In this document: in pieces, positions 8,321 to 16,273 of the stretch
Numbering within the stretch: position 1 is the stretch's first letter
Layout of the letters: each line of letters begins with the position of its first letter
Assembly: GCA_028715345.1 (NCBI GenBank)
Contig: JAQUSB010000014.1
Location: forward strand, 1 to 44,891
Direction: 5' to 3'
Source: Candidatus Omnitrophota bacterium
GTDB lineage: Bacteria; Omnitrophota; Gorgyraeia; 2-01-FULL-45-10
Length of the DNA stretch: 44,891 bases
The notes under the pieces: model-generated
What the model saw: only the letters and a program-made list of their open reading frames with translations
Told to the model about the DNA's origin: nothing
Database searches by the model: none
Program-made: the position numbers and the translations under genes

Positions 8321-8788
8321 TTACAACTCTATATCTGTATCTTCCTCGATCTCGCGCGACGAACTTCGCGTTACGGCGCTATAGACAGGCGCGCCCTGAG
8401 ACGACGGAGACTTTCTGTCGTTTTCGTAAGCTTCCAGGACTTTCTTCTGGATGTAGTCCCTGCATTCGGCGGTGATCGGGTGGGCTATATCCTTGTGCTC
8501 GGATTGCCTCGCCGCATCTTCGCCGGGCTGGGACGATCTCGGCTCGCTCATCGGTAAAGTGGCTCCGCACTGGTTGCAGAATTTCGACCGGACCGCGTTC
8601 CTGAAACCGCATTTCGGGCACGGATCTTTTATCTTCCTCGAAGGCATAGCCACGAACATACCCTTATTCCCTTCGATTACTTTCACGTTCCTGACGACGA
8701 AACAGTTGTCGAAAGTTATGGTCGCGTAAGCCTTTAACTTCTTGTCCTGCCCTTCTTTCAAAAAGATCTTTACTTCCGTAATATCCAT
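8321..8788 (-). CDS. spoVG: SpoVG-family protein with an inserted zinc ribbon
   Basis: SpoVG proteins are small nucleic-acid-binding regulators (septation and gene control in Firmicutes). Residues 1-54 match the family start ('MDITEV.I....K.LKAYA.ITFDNCFVVR.VKVIEG..G.FVAMPSRK') and residues 99-125 the family end ('KDIAHPIT...R..I...VL.AYE'). Between them lies an insertion of about 40 residues holding four cysteines, C57-x2-C60 and C71-x2-C74, a classic zinc ribbon, plus a polar linker. Usual SpoVG is ~85-100 residues with only a short loop here; this one is 155 with a Ser/Glu-rich tail. AGGAG precedes the start. Its place before glmU matches Bacillus gene order. The zinc ribbon suggests changed nucleic-acid or protein contacts (inference). 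Confidence 0.9.
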   Translation of the reverse strand: MDITEVKIFLKEGQDKKLKAYATITFDNCFVVRNVKVIEGNKGMFVAMPSRKIKDPCPKCGFRNAVRSKFCNQCGATLPMSEPRSSQPGEDAARQSEHKDIAHPITAECRDYIQKKVLEAYENDRKSPSSQGAPVYSAVTRSSSREIEEDTDIEL

Positions 8789-8816
8789 GATGTGTGTACT
8801 CTCCTAAAAGGTTTAC

Positions 8817-9701
8817 TTACTTTGTTCTTGCTATGAATACCTGCCACTCTTTACGCTCACCTGCCGGCACTGCCTTAAAAAGCTCTCTTTTAGCCGCCAT
8901 CGCCTCCTTTCCGGTACTGCACAGACAAAATACGCTCGGCCCACTTCCTGAAACAATAGCCTTCTTGCCAAGAGATGAGGCCAAGCGTTCTATAATAATT
9001 TTTAAACCCAAGTTTTTTGATATCGCTGCATCTTCCAGGTCGTTGCAGAGCATTTTTTCCAGTACCCCGCGATCAAAAGAACCGCTCAAATAACGAGGTA
9101 TTTTATCATCCGCACCGTCAAATGTCAAGCGCTTAGCCTTAAGGTCAAATGCGTCATATATGTCCCTGGTAGAGGTCTTTGAACCTGTATATATTATAAG
9201 GTGCCAAAGCTTTATATTGCTCTTTATGCGGGTAAGATCGCCGCCTTTCCCCTTTCCTAAGGCAAAATCGCTGTTCAATACGAAAAACGGCACATCCGCG
9301 CCCAATTTTTCCGCTAAAAATAGCAGTTTATTCTCTGGAAACCGTAATGAGAAAAGCTTATTTATGCCTATCAGCGTGCTTGCAGCATCGGAACTGCCCC
9401 CTCCAAGGCCTGCGGCTATCGGGATGACCTTTTTTATCCTGATATTCACGCCTTTTGCGATCTTTGCATGCTTAAGGATAAGCTCGGCGGCTTTGTAAAC
9501 CAGGTTATCTTTGGGATCTGCGGTGATCGATTTGTCGGATGAGACGCGAATGCCTTTTGGGATCGCGGTAATGGTGATCTTGTCGGCAAGGGATATCCGT
9601 TCAAAGAGGGTAAAGATGTTATGATAGCCGTCTTCGCGTTTATTCAGGACCTTCAGGAACAGATTTACTTTGGCAGGCGCAGTTAATGTAATTGATCTCA
9701 T
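8817..9701 (-). CDS. ispE: 4-diphosphocytidyl-2-C-methyl-D-erythritol kinase IspE
   Basis: ATP-dependent kinase of the MEP pathway to isoprenoids. A GHMP kinase of 294 residues: 'APAKVNLFLKVLNKREDGYH' at the start (substrate-binding N- and K-residues), the GHMP ATP loop 'IPIAAGLGGGSSDAAS' (about 92-107) and the C-terminal 'VSGSGPSVFCL' glycine loop. The start lies 13 bp after the tktC stop, with no clear Shine-Dalgarno, so translational coupling is likely. ispE before spoVG is another Firmicutes-like adjacency. Confidence 0.95.
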   Translation of the reverse strand: MRSITLTAPAKVNLFLKVLNKREDGYHNIFTLFERISLADKITITAIPKGIRVSSDKSITADPKDNLVYKAAELILKHAKIAKGVNIRIKKVIPIAAGLGGGSSDAASTLIGINKLFSLRFPENKLLFLAEKLGADVPFFVLNSDFALGKGKGGDLTRIKSNIKLWHLIIYTGSKTSTRDIYDAFDLKAKRLTFDGADDKIPRYLSGSFDRGVLEKMLCNDLEDAAISKNLGLKIIIERLASSLGKKAIVSGSGPSVFCLCSTGKEAMAAKRELFKAVPAGERKEWQVFIARTK

Positions 9702-9714
9702 ATGCCGGGAGCCG

Positions 9715-10668
9715 TTATTTTTTCATCTTCAGGACTTCTTTGGACGCTTTGACGATATCGCCGGCCGTAAGCCCGAAATGTTTAAAAAGCTCGTCGGGCT
9801 CGCCCGAGACACCGAAGCGGTTCTGAACGCCCACCATCTTTATCGGGACAGGGCATGACTCGACCACGACCTCCGCCACGGCGCTGCCCATGCCGCCCAT
9901 GATCGTGTGCTCTTCGGCCGTTACGATTGCGCCTGTTTCGAATGCGGCCTTTATTATAGCGTCGCGATCGATCGGTTTGGGTGTGTGGAGATTTATGACG
10001 CGGGCTTTTATACCTTCTCCGGCCAGCTCTTCGCTTGCCTTTAAAGCTTCGGAAACCATCTGCCCGCACGCTATTATCGACAGGTCTTTGCCTTCTTTGA
10101 GCGTATTGGCCTGCCCTATCTTAAAACTGTCTTCGGGCTTCGTTACAACCGGCACCCCCGATCGTCCGAGCCTTAAATAAACGGGCCCTTTTATCCGCGC
10201 GGCCTCGATCGTAGCGCGCCTGGCCTCCAACGCATCGCACGGCACTATCACCGTCATATTCGGGATTATCCTCATCAGCGCTATCTCTTCGACGGCCTGG
10301 TGCGTAGCGCCGTCGGGACCTACGGAAATGCCGCCGTGCGTTCCGGCGATCTTCACATTCAAATTCATGTACGCTATAGACACCCTTATCTGGTCCCAGG
10401 CCCTGCCCGAGGCAAAAACTCCGAACGTGCACGCGAACGGTATCTTGCCCATAAGCGCGAAACCGGCCGCCGCGCCGAACATATCCTGCTCGGCTACGCC
10501 CAGGCCGAAGAACCTGTCCGGAAATTGTTCCTTGAACCACGCCGCTCTCGTCGAATCGGTAAGGTCCGCCGAAAGCACGACTATATTTTTATTTTCTTTG
10601 CCCAGCTCGACCAGCCCTTCGCCGAATCCGTCCCTCGTTGACGCCTTCTTCACTTTATTTTCCGCCAT
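9715..10668 (-). CDS. Transketolase, C-terminal subunit
   Basis: Second half of a two-gene transketolase (ketol transfer in the pentose phosphate pathway). The 317 residues hold the pyrimidine-binding domain (about 8-170: 'STRDGFGEGLVELGKENKNIVVLSADLTDST', 'FGLGVAEQDMFGAAAGFAL.GKIPF..TFGVFASGRAWDQIRVSIAY' with the TPP-activating Glu in AEQDM) and the C-terminal transketolase domain (about 185-310: 'SIIACGQMVSEALKA', 'INLHTPKPIDRDAI'). ATG 10668 has GGGGAGAAA upstream. The partner N-terminal gene is not adjacent: an FtsH-like gene and a lipoprotein gene lie between (10738-13436). DXS-like enzymes were considered, but the split and the lengths favour transketolase. Confidence 0.9.
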   Translation of the reverse strand: MAENKVKKASTRDGFGEGLVELGKENKNIVVLSADLTDSTRAAWFKEQFPDRFFGLGVAEQDMFGAAAGFALMGKIPFACTFGVFASGRAWDQIRVSIAYMNLNVKIAGTHGGISVGPDGATHQAVEEIALMRIIPNMTVIVPCDALEARRATIEAARIKGPVYLRLGRSGVPVVTKPEDSFKIGQANTLKEGKDLSIIACGQMVSEALKASEELAGEGIKARVINLHTPKPIDRDAIIKAAFETGAIVTAEEHTIMGGMGSAVAEVVVESCPVPIKMVGVQNRFGVSGEPDELFKHFGLTAGDIVKASKEVLKMKK

Positions 10669-10690
10669 TTTCTCCCCTACTGTACTCTTA

Positions 10691-10716
10691 GTAGCGCACC
10701 CTTAAGGGTGCGCTAC
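10691..10716. repeat. 26-bp perfect palindrome between lipoprotein and tktC
   Basis: The half-site GTAGCGCACCCTT is followed directly by its exact reverse complement. As RNA it would form a GC-rich hairpin, but neither side has the T-run of an intrinsic terminator. It lies in the 69-bp gap between two co-oriented genes, so it could be an extragenic repetitive palindrome, an mRNA-stabilising or attenuating hairpin, or a protein site. No second copy is seen in this window. Confidence 0.7.
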
Positions 10717-10737
10717 ATTGTGGATAACTAATTGCCC

Positions 10738-11730
10738 CTAAATATTAGTGCTGAGTATGTTATCGAACGTAAGCTTTTTTAGCCGGAATTTTTCGGCCTG
10801 ATCTTTTGTAGCTTTGAACGACCTGCCCGATGTTTCATCCGCTATTTCTATATAATCGTAATCCTTGAATTGATACCCATGCAGGACATGAGCGGCAACT
10901 TCAAGGCTTTTCTTAAAAACCGAGTTTACCATTTCGACTGTGCCTAACTGCGAGAACGACTTCGGCTCCGGTAAAACCTCTATGCGGAAATAGCGCTTGT
11001 TCCCTTCGGAGAGGTAGGACCCTTTGGAAGCTTTTATCACTATCGTCTCGGAAAGAACTTTGTCCTCAAAAAAATCCATCCGTACCCTGGTCGCTATCTG
11101 CTCGGCCAAAAATTCCGGCTTCGAAATATCTTTTATATAGAACCTGTCGTTCCAGTAACCGATGTCGCCGAGAGCGGCAGGCTGGGCGCGGAAGAAATCG
11201 TTCATCACCGAATCCTGCCACTTCTTATCGAGGCCCATCTTCTCGAAGACCTCTTTGACAGCGTGCTCTTTCTTGGCCTGCGGATTTATCCGCTTGTCTA
11301 TGAGCATCCTCTTCGCGAATTCACCGCGGGATATGTCGTTAAGCATAAAGCGTTTAACGTCTTCGACGGACTTTATTATGATTATCTGTATCTCGGGTAT
11401 GCGGACATCGTATGCTATAACGACGTAAAAATTATAATCCGCGTCCGTCGATAACGATACCCGCGACACTGTCAGTATAACGTCATTTATCTCTTCGCCG
11501 GCGCGCTTTGTGAGCGCAAAGGTCATGTCCCACAATTCCTGGAGCGGCACATAGATCGCCACCGTCTTGCCCATAGTGGCCACTTTAACGTCAAGCTTAT
11601 ATTCCCGCTTGCATACCCGCACTATGGAATCGGCGAATTTTTCCTTCGGATAAGTCGGCCCGCAGCCGGTCAATATAGCGGCTGATAAAGCGCAGCTCAT
11701 TATCAGGAAGAAGAAAGGTTTTCTCTTCAT
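10738..11730 (-). CDS. Lipoprotein of unknown function
   Basis: 330 residues with a lipoprotein signal: basic MKRK, hydrophobic helix (6-20) and lipobox LTGC with C23, followed by GPTYPKEKF. The Gly rather than Asp at +2 suggests transport to the outer membrane if E. coli rules apply. The rest is a mixed alpha/beta protein with repeated 'KFADSIV...CK.EYKLDV' and 'RVSLSTDADYNFYVVIAYDVRIPE' segments and no motif I recognise. The C-terminal part (KSLEVAAHVLHGYQFKDYDY...) is rich in aromatic residues. It overlaps the FtsH-like gene by 4 bp, suggesting joint work at the envelope, and sits between the two transketolase halves. Confidence 0.8.
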   Translation of the reverse strand: MKRKPFFFLIMSCALSAAILTGCGPTYPKEKFADSIVRVCKREYKLDVKVATMGKTVAIYVPLQELWDMTFALTKRAGEEINDVILTVSRVSLSTDADYNFYVVIAYDVRIPEIQIIIIKSVEDVKRFMLNDISRGEFAKRMLIDKRINPQAKKEHAVKEVFEKMGLDKKWQDSVMNDFFRAQPAALGDIGYWNDRFYIKDISKPEFLAEQIATRVRMDFFEDKVLSETIVIKASKGSYLSEGNKRYFRIEVLPEPKSFSQLGTVEMVNSVFKKSLEVAAHVLHGYQFKDYDYIEIADETSGRSFKATKDQAEKFRLKKLTFDNILSTNI

Positions 11731-13436
11731 GCCACCTTTATGTGCGATTTCCCGAATTCGGTGAATATATTCTCGATCTCGTCGTAGTCCAGCTCTTCTT
11801 TTTCAAGAAGTTCTTTAACGAAACGCTCTAATAACGGCTTCTCTTTGATCAGCAGGGCTTCGACGTCTTTAAGACAAGCCCTGAATATCTTGTCCACCTC
11901 TTCATTAAGCGTCTCTTTTAGCTTATCGGACAATTGCGTCTCGGGTATAGCGGTATAATCGCCGAGGTATTCGGAATCTCCCATCCCGAATCTCCAGACC
12001 ATATTATGCGCTACCGTCATTGCCTGCCTGAAATCCGCGGCCACGCCGTCGCTCGTCGTGCCGAAACGCATCTTCTCGGCGACATATCCTCCGAGCGATA
12101 CCTTTATATCGGCTAAAAGCCTCTCTTTGTTATGAGTGAAGACTTCTTCCCGGGGCTGATGGTAAACGACGCCCAGAGTATCCCTCCTCGAAGCTATCGA
12201 CGCTTTGAAAACGTCGTCGACGGGATGGAGGATGTAAAGGACTATGAGGTGGCCCGATTCGTGATACGCTACCATCTCGCGCTCTTTAGGCTGCATCGTC
12301 CGTTTGTGTTTCATTCCCATGTCGACCCTCTCGATCGCTTCCGATATATCGTCGAGCCTTACCACGTCGCGTCCCGACCGCGTAGCGATAAGGGCGGCTT
12401 CTTTGATTATATTTTCGATGTCGGCCGGTGATTTATACACAGCCTTACGCGCGAGTTTGCCTACATTTATGGAAGAGTCGTGCTGGATCTTTCCGAGGTA
12501 ATATGCGAAAAGTTTTTCTCTGTCTTCAAGGCCGGGCCTGTCGATATACAATTTTCTGTCAAATCGGCCGGGCCTCAGGAGAGCCTGGTCTATATTGCTC
12601 TCCGGCGCGTTCGTAGCGCCTATTACGATGACGTTCTGTTCCGGGCTGGGATTCCCCTTCTTATCTTTTTTCTCGGCAAGGCCGTCCATCTCCGCGAGAA
12701 GCTGGTTCTGCGTGGAGTTCGTCTCTTCGGTGCCGCCGAATACCGAGAAGACCCTCTTCCTGGCTATGGCGTCGAGCTCGTCTATGAACACTATGCATCC
12801 GCCGTGGGCTTCGGCAAGCTGGCGGGCCTGTTTGAATAATTTCCTCACCCTCGATGCGCCTACGCCGACGAAAACTTCGACGAACTCGCTTCCAGACATT
12901 GCCAAAAACGGCAACCCGGTCTCCGTAGCTATCGCTTTCGCAAGGTACGTTTTACCGCACCCCGGGGGCCCGAACATGAGTATGCCGCGTAAAATCTTAC
13001 CGCCTATCTTCTTTACGCGGGCGCGGTCGCTTATAAGCTGGACGACTTCCTTGGCTTCTTCTTTGACATTTTCCATACCTATTACATCGGACCATTTCAC
13101 GTCGACCAGCTCGCCCTTTATCTTCGACTTCGATATCTTCGCCATGCCGCCCTGCAGGAACATCGTATACATCAGGACGAATATCGTGGCGTTCAAGGCG
13201 ACCATTATCAGCTGAATGGGCATCGTAGCAAGAGTTATTTTCTGGTAAAAGGACTCTAACGACATAAGTCCCCATATCGCCAATCGCACCAGGATGTATA
13301 GGCCGGTAAGGACGGCTATCAGGACCCAATGAGATTTTATCCATAGCCTCGACGGCCTGTAAATCTTGTATATGGCCCCCGCCGCCAGGCAAATGATCAG
13401 GTAAGTAAGCAATTCAAAGATAAGCCATGTTTCCAT
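11727..13436 (-). CDS. FtsH-like membrane AAA+ zinc metalloprotease
   Basis: 569 residues: three predicted membrane helices (about 7-24, 37-58, 72-93), an AAA+ module and a peptidase. The ATPase shows Walker A GPPGCGKT (156-163), pore loop FVEVFVGVG (185-193), Walker B IVFIDELDAI (215-224) and second region of homology 'IGATNAPESNIDQALLRPGRFDR' with paired arginines. The M41 peptidase has zinc motif HESGH (392-396) and a third ligand candidate D468 in 'SDGVAADF'. It degrades membrane and regulatory proteins if it acts like FtsH. It differs from canonical FtsH in its extra N-terminal helix, lack of a clear periplasmic domain, and Ser in place of Ala in the usual HEAGH. A standard ftsH may exist elsewhere. 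The 3' end overlaps the lipoprotein gene. Confidence 0.88.
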   Translation of the reverse strand: METWLIFELLTYLIICLAAGAIYKIYRPSRLWIKSHWVLIAVLTGLYILVRLAIWGLMSLESFYQKITLATMPIQLIMVALNATIFVLMYTMFLQGGMAKISKSKIKGELVDVKWSDVIGMENVKEEAKEVVQLISDRARVKKIGGKILRGILMFGPPGCGKTYLAKAIATETGLPFLAMSGSEFVEVFVGVGASRVRKLFKQARQLAEAHGGCIVFIDELDAIARKRVFSVFGGTEETNSTQNQLLAEMDGLAEKKDKKGNPSPEQNVIVIGATNAPESNIDQALLRPGRFDRKLYIDRPGLEDREKLFAYYLGKIQHDSSINVGKLARKAVYKSPADIENIIKEAALIATRSGRDVVRLDDISEAIERVDMGMKHKRTMQPKEREMVAYHESGHLIVLYILHPVDDVFKASIASRRDTLGVVYHQPREEVFTHNKERLLADIKVSLGGYVAEKMRFGTTSDGVAADFRQAMTVAHNMVWRFGMGDSEYLGDYTAIPETQLSDKLKETLNEEVDKIFRACLKDVEALLIKEKPLLERFVKELLEKEELDYDEIENIFTEFGKSHIKVA

Positions 13437-13449
13437 AATACACCTTCCT

Positions 13450-14286
13450 TTATTTTATTTTCGCCGATTCCGCGTCGAGCTCTTTAATGGCGCGCTCGTA
13501 TTCTTCCTGCTTCGGAGCTACGCCGTGCCACTGCGCTTTATTCTCTACGAATGAAACGCCTTTGCCTTTTACGGTGTGAGCTATTATCGCGGTGGGCTTG
13601 CCTTTAGTCTGTTCTGCCTTATCGAGCGCATTCATCAATTGTTCTATATCGTGGCCGTCGACCTCGATAGCATTCCATCCAAAATCCGCCCATTTGCGGA
13701 CATAAGGGCCCATATCTTTTATATCACAGCAGAACCCGTCTATCTGCAGCTTGTTGAAATCTATGATGGCGCACACGTTATCGAGCTTGTAATGCGCGGA
13801 TGTCATGGCCGCTTCCCATACCTGCCCTTCGTTCGTTTCTCCGTCGCCCATAAGGCAATACACTCTCACATTTTTTTTGTCCAGGCGCGAAGCAAGGGCA
13901 ATACCGTTCGCTATCGACAATCCCTGGCCAAGGGACCCGCTCGATATTTCTACCCCGGCCAGCCCTTTCTGCGGATGGCCCTGCAGCTGGCTGCCGAATT
14001 TACGCAGCGTCCACAATTTGTCTTTCGCGAAGTATCCTTTGTCGGCCAAAACGGCGTAAAGCGCCGGGCAGGCGTGGCCTTTCGAAAGCAAGAACCTGTC
14101 GCGGCCGTCCCAATCCGGGTTCTTCGGGTCGTGGTTCAATTTATAGTAATATAGCGCGATCAATATCTCGACGATGGAAAGGCTGCCGCCGGTATGGCCC
14201 GAGCCGGCCATGGTCAGCATCTTCAATATATCTTTTCGGATCTCTACCGCTTTTTTCTTAAGTTCCGCGATCTCGGGTCTATTCAT
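13450..14286 (-). CDS. Transketolase, N-terminal subunit
   Basis: First half of the split transketolase; binds the pyrophosphate end of thiamine diphosphate. The 278 residues carry 'MLTMAGSGHTGGSLS..EILIALYY', 'DRFLLSKGHACPALYA', 'LQGHP', 'SSGSLGQGLSIANGIALA' and the TPP/Mg motif GDGETNEGQVWEA ending in 'AIIDFN' (GDG-x~25-N), then 'TVKGKGVSF'. Its start overlaps the TPR gene stop (ATGA). The C-terminal partner is at 9715-10668, separated by two other genes, which is unusual since the halves normally adjoin. Confidence 0.92.
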   Translation of the reverse strand: MNRPEIAELKKKAVEIRKDILKMLTMAGSGHTGGSLSIVEILIALYYYKLNHDPKNPDWDGRDRFLLSKGHACPALYAVLADKGYFAKDKLWTLRKFGSQLQGHPQKGLAGVEISSGSLGQGLSIANGIALASRLDKKNVRVYCLMGDGETNEGQVWEAAMTSAHYKLDNVCAIIDFNKLQIDGFCCDIKDMGPYVRKWADFGWNAIEVDGHDIEQLMNALDKAEQTKGKPTAIIAHTVKGKGVSFVENKAQWHGVAPKQEEYERAIKELDAESAKIK

Positions 14287-15161
14287 TTCTTCATCATCTT
14301 TCTGACTGTTTCCAAATGGTCTTTTATTTCCGGTTCATCGGGCGCAAGCTCTACGGCCCTCTCCAGTTCTTTGAGCGCCTCTTCCGGACGCCCTTTTTTG
14401 AAATAAGCCCAGCCGAGCGAATCTATATACGCTCCGTTCTCCGGGTCTATCTCAAGCGCTTTTTTTATGAGCTTCACCGCCTCGTCCAGGTTCTGTCCGG
14501 ACTCGGCGAACATGTATCCTAAGTAATTGTAAGCCTCCGCGAATTCCGGGTCGGCCTTTATGGCCTCCCTGAACTTCTTTATAGCGGCAGGCCTGTTCTT
14601 CATTTTATCATACAGAGCGCCGATGTGGAAATATATGGCCGGTTCGTTCTTATTGCGCTCCAATACCGCATTGTAAAATTTCAATGCCCGGGGATAATCT
14701 TTCTGCAATTCATAAAGCATCCCCAGCCCCAGGTAAGCTTCGCTTTTATCGGGGGCGATATGCGTTATGTCCGAATATTCTTTCCTTGCATCCTCGAATT
14801 TTCCCTGCGACGTATAAGCAAGGGCCGTAAGGAACCGGGGTTTAAGGTCCCGCGGGTCAAGGGTTCTGGCTATTTTAAGTTCGCTGACAGCATCTTCATT
14901 TTTGCCGGTAAGTATATAATCTACCGCCAGGCGCGTATGGACATAACTTACATCGGGCTCCAGCGATACAGCCTCGCGATACTCGCGTATCGCGTCTTCG
15001 AACTTCTCTTCGTTATCATAAATAATGCCCATGGTGTAATGGGCTAGTGATCTTGAGGCGGTGCGGCCCCTTGCAGATATATCCGTTGTCCCGTCTGAAC
15101 CGGTGATAACGCCGGCCAGGAGGGCAACAAAAACTGCAAGGGGGATTAAAATTTTCCGCAT
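14283..15161 (-). CDS. TPR-repeat protein with signal peptide
   Basis: 292 residues. An N-terminal hydrophobic helix (about 4-22) acts as signal peptide or anchor, with no lipobox. From about residue 38 to the end there are seven to eight tetratricopeptide repeats (e.g. 'AHYTMGIIYDNEEKFEDAIREY', 'AYLGLGMLYELQKDYPRALKFY', 'AYIDSLGWAYFKKGRPEEALKEL'). TPR arrays are protein-binding scaffolds, so this is probably an exported assembly or envelope adaptor; the partner is unknown. ATG 15161 follows the Cox24-like stop by one base and its own stop overlaps tktN, so translation is coupled. Confidence 0.88.
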   Translation of the reverse strand: MRKILIPLAVFVALLAGVITGSDGTTDISARGRTASRSLAHYTMGIIYDNEEKFEDAIREYREAVSLEPDVSYVHTRLAVDYILTGKNEDAVSELKIARTLDPRDLKPRFLTALAYTSQGKFEDARKEYSDITHIAPDKSEAYLGLGMLYELQKDYPRALKFYNAVLERNKNEPAIYFHIGALYDKMKNRPAAIKKFREAIKADPEFAEAYNYLGYMFAESGQNLDEAVKLIKKALEIDPENGAYIDSLGWAYFKKGRPEEALKELERAVELAPDEPEIKDHLETVRKMMKK

Positions 15162-15162
15162 C

Positions 15163-15252
15163 CTATTTCTTCTTGTGGCGATCTCTTCGCATCCTCTTCT
15201 TTCTCTTATGCTTCGCCATCTTTGCTCTTTTTCTTTTACGGCCGCAGGGCAT
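15163..15252 (-). CDS. Tiny basic AURKAIP1/Cox24-domain protein
   Basis: 29 codons, almost entirely Lys/Arg/His: starts MPCGRKRKRAKMAKHKRKK and ends RHKKK. This matches the short AURKAIP1/Cox24 (mitochondrial mS38-like) family found in several bacterial phyla including PVC and Bacteroidota, thought to be a ribosomal small-subunit component. The reading frame is backed by an exceptionally strong Shine-Dalgarno, GGGAGGTGAT, 8 bases before the ATG at 15252, and by tight packing between hisG and the TPR gene (one base from the TPR start). Too short for standard gene finding. Confidence 0.82.
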   Translation of the reverse strand: MPCGRKRKRAKMAKHKRKKRMRRDRHKKK

Positions 15253-15287
15253 CAGATCATCACCTCCCTACTTTTAAATTAGCTGGA

Positions 15288-16181
15288 TCAATAAATAACT
15301 TTGTTCAACGGGTACTCGATGATACCCTGAGCACCGGCTCTTTTTAATTGCGGGATCAGGTATTTAACGGTCTTCTCGTCGATGATCGTATCGACATCCG
15401 CCCACTGGGGATCGGAAAGTTCGGATATGGTCGGCTTCTTCATGGCCGGCAAAAGGCCCAATACGGCTTTAAGGTCTTTCTTCAGGACATTCATCTTCAA
15501 TCCCACTTTATCTTCGGCGAGTATCGCGCCTTTTAAAAGCATGGCTAAATTTTCTATCTTGGCGCGCTTCCAGGGGACCATCCAGCTTTTCCTGTTAGAT
15601 ATCAATTGGGTCGTGGACTCGCATACCGTCGCCACTTCCCGGAGCTTATTTGCCCTCAGGCTCGACCCTGTCTCGGTAACTTCCACTATGGCGTCGACGC
15701 CCACTATCGCTTTTACTTCGGTAGCTCCCCAGCTGAATTCAACGTCCGCCTTAACGCCGCTCTTCTTCAGGTAATCTTTCGTGACGTTCACCAGCTCCGT
15801 GGCGACTCTCTTGCCTTTCAGGTCTTTCACCTTCTTTATCCGCGACGCCTCGGGTACGGCCAGGACCCATCTGACCGGGCGCATGCTCTGTTTGGCGTAG
15901 ATCAGCTCCGCCACCCTTACGACGTTGGAAGAATTTTCCATTATCCAGTCATTTCCGGTAATGCCTACATCGAGTATACCGTCTTCGACATAACGGCTCA
16001 TCTCCTGCGCGCGGAAGAGTATCACTTCGATCTCATCGTCGTCTATCGACGGGAAATAAGACCTCGCGCTTATGCCGAGATTGAACCCTGCCTTCTTGAA
16101 CATCCTGACGGTCGCCTCCTGGAGGCTGCCTTTAGGGATGCCGAGCTTCAGTTTTTTCGATCTATTCGTATCGGGTTTCAC
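15288..16181 (-). CDS. hisG: ATP phosphoribosyltransferase HisG, long form
   Basis: First, committed step of histidine synthesis: PRPP plus ATP to phosphoribosyl-ATP. The 297 residues are the long form with a C-terminal regulatory ACT-like domain (about 225-297), so HisZ is not needed. Motifs: '[15 protein letters not shown]', '[13 protein letters not shown]', '[12 protein letters not shown]' and the PRPP loop region '[17 protein letters not shown]'. The start is GTG at 16181 with GGAAGGA upstream. No other his gene is in the window. First gene after the promoter at 16244-16272. Confidence 0.95.
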   Translation of the reverse strand: MKPDTNRSKKLKLGIPKGSLQEATVRMFKKAGFNLGISARSYFPSIDDDEIEVILFRAQEMSRYVEDGILDVGITGNDWIMENSSNVVRVAELIYAKQSMRPVRWVLAVPEASRIKKVKDLKGKRVATELVNVTKDYLKKSGVKADVEFSWGATEVKAIVGVDAIVEVTETGSSLRANKLREVATVCESTTQLISNRKSWMVPWKRAKIENLAMLLKGAILAEDKVGLKMNVLKKDLKAVLGLLPAMKKPTISELSDPQWADVDTIIDEKTVKYLIPQLKRAGAQGIIEYPLNKVIY

Positions 16182-16243
16182 TTTATCCTTCCTTTTTCTA
16201 TGTCTATCGCTTTTAAGCCTTTTATTTATATTTACATCATCTA

Positions 16244-16272
16244 ATTCTACATAATATAATTATAAAAGTCAA
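16244..16272 (-). promoter_or_regulatory. Predicted promoter of the hisG operon
   Basis: Minus strand TTGACT (16267-16272), 17-bp spacer, TAGAAT (16244-16249), in a 92-bp AT-rich gap between the coiled-coil gene and hisG. This would start transcription about 55-60 bases before the hisG GTG and could cover hisG through tktC. Confidence 0.6.
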
Positions 16273-16273
16273 C

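Noticed and set aside
10719-10727. TGTGGATAA, a perfect DnaA-box 9-mer (TTATCCACA on the minus strand)
   Set aside because: A single copy is expected by chance fairly often in 45 kb; no cluster of boxes, no AT-rich unwinding element and no dnaA/dnaN/gidA context, so not an origin.
9715-14286. 1-deoxyxylulose-5-phosphate synthase as an identity for the two TPP-enzyme genes, given nearby ispE
   Set aside because: DXS is a single chain of ~620 residues; these are two chains with transketolase-type motifs (SGHTGGSLS, LQGHP, AEQDM) of the split transketolase sizes.
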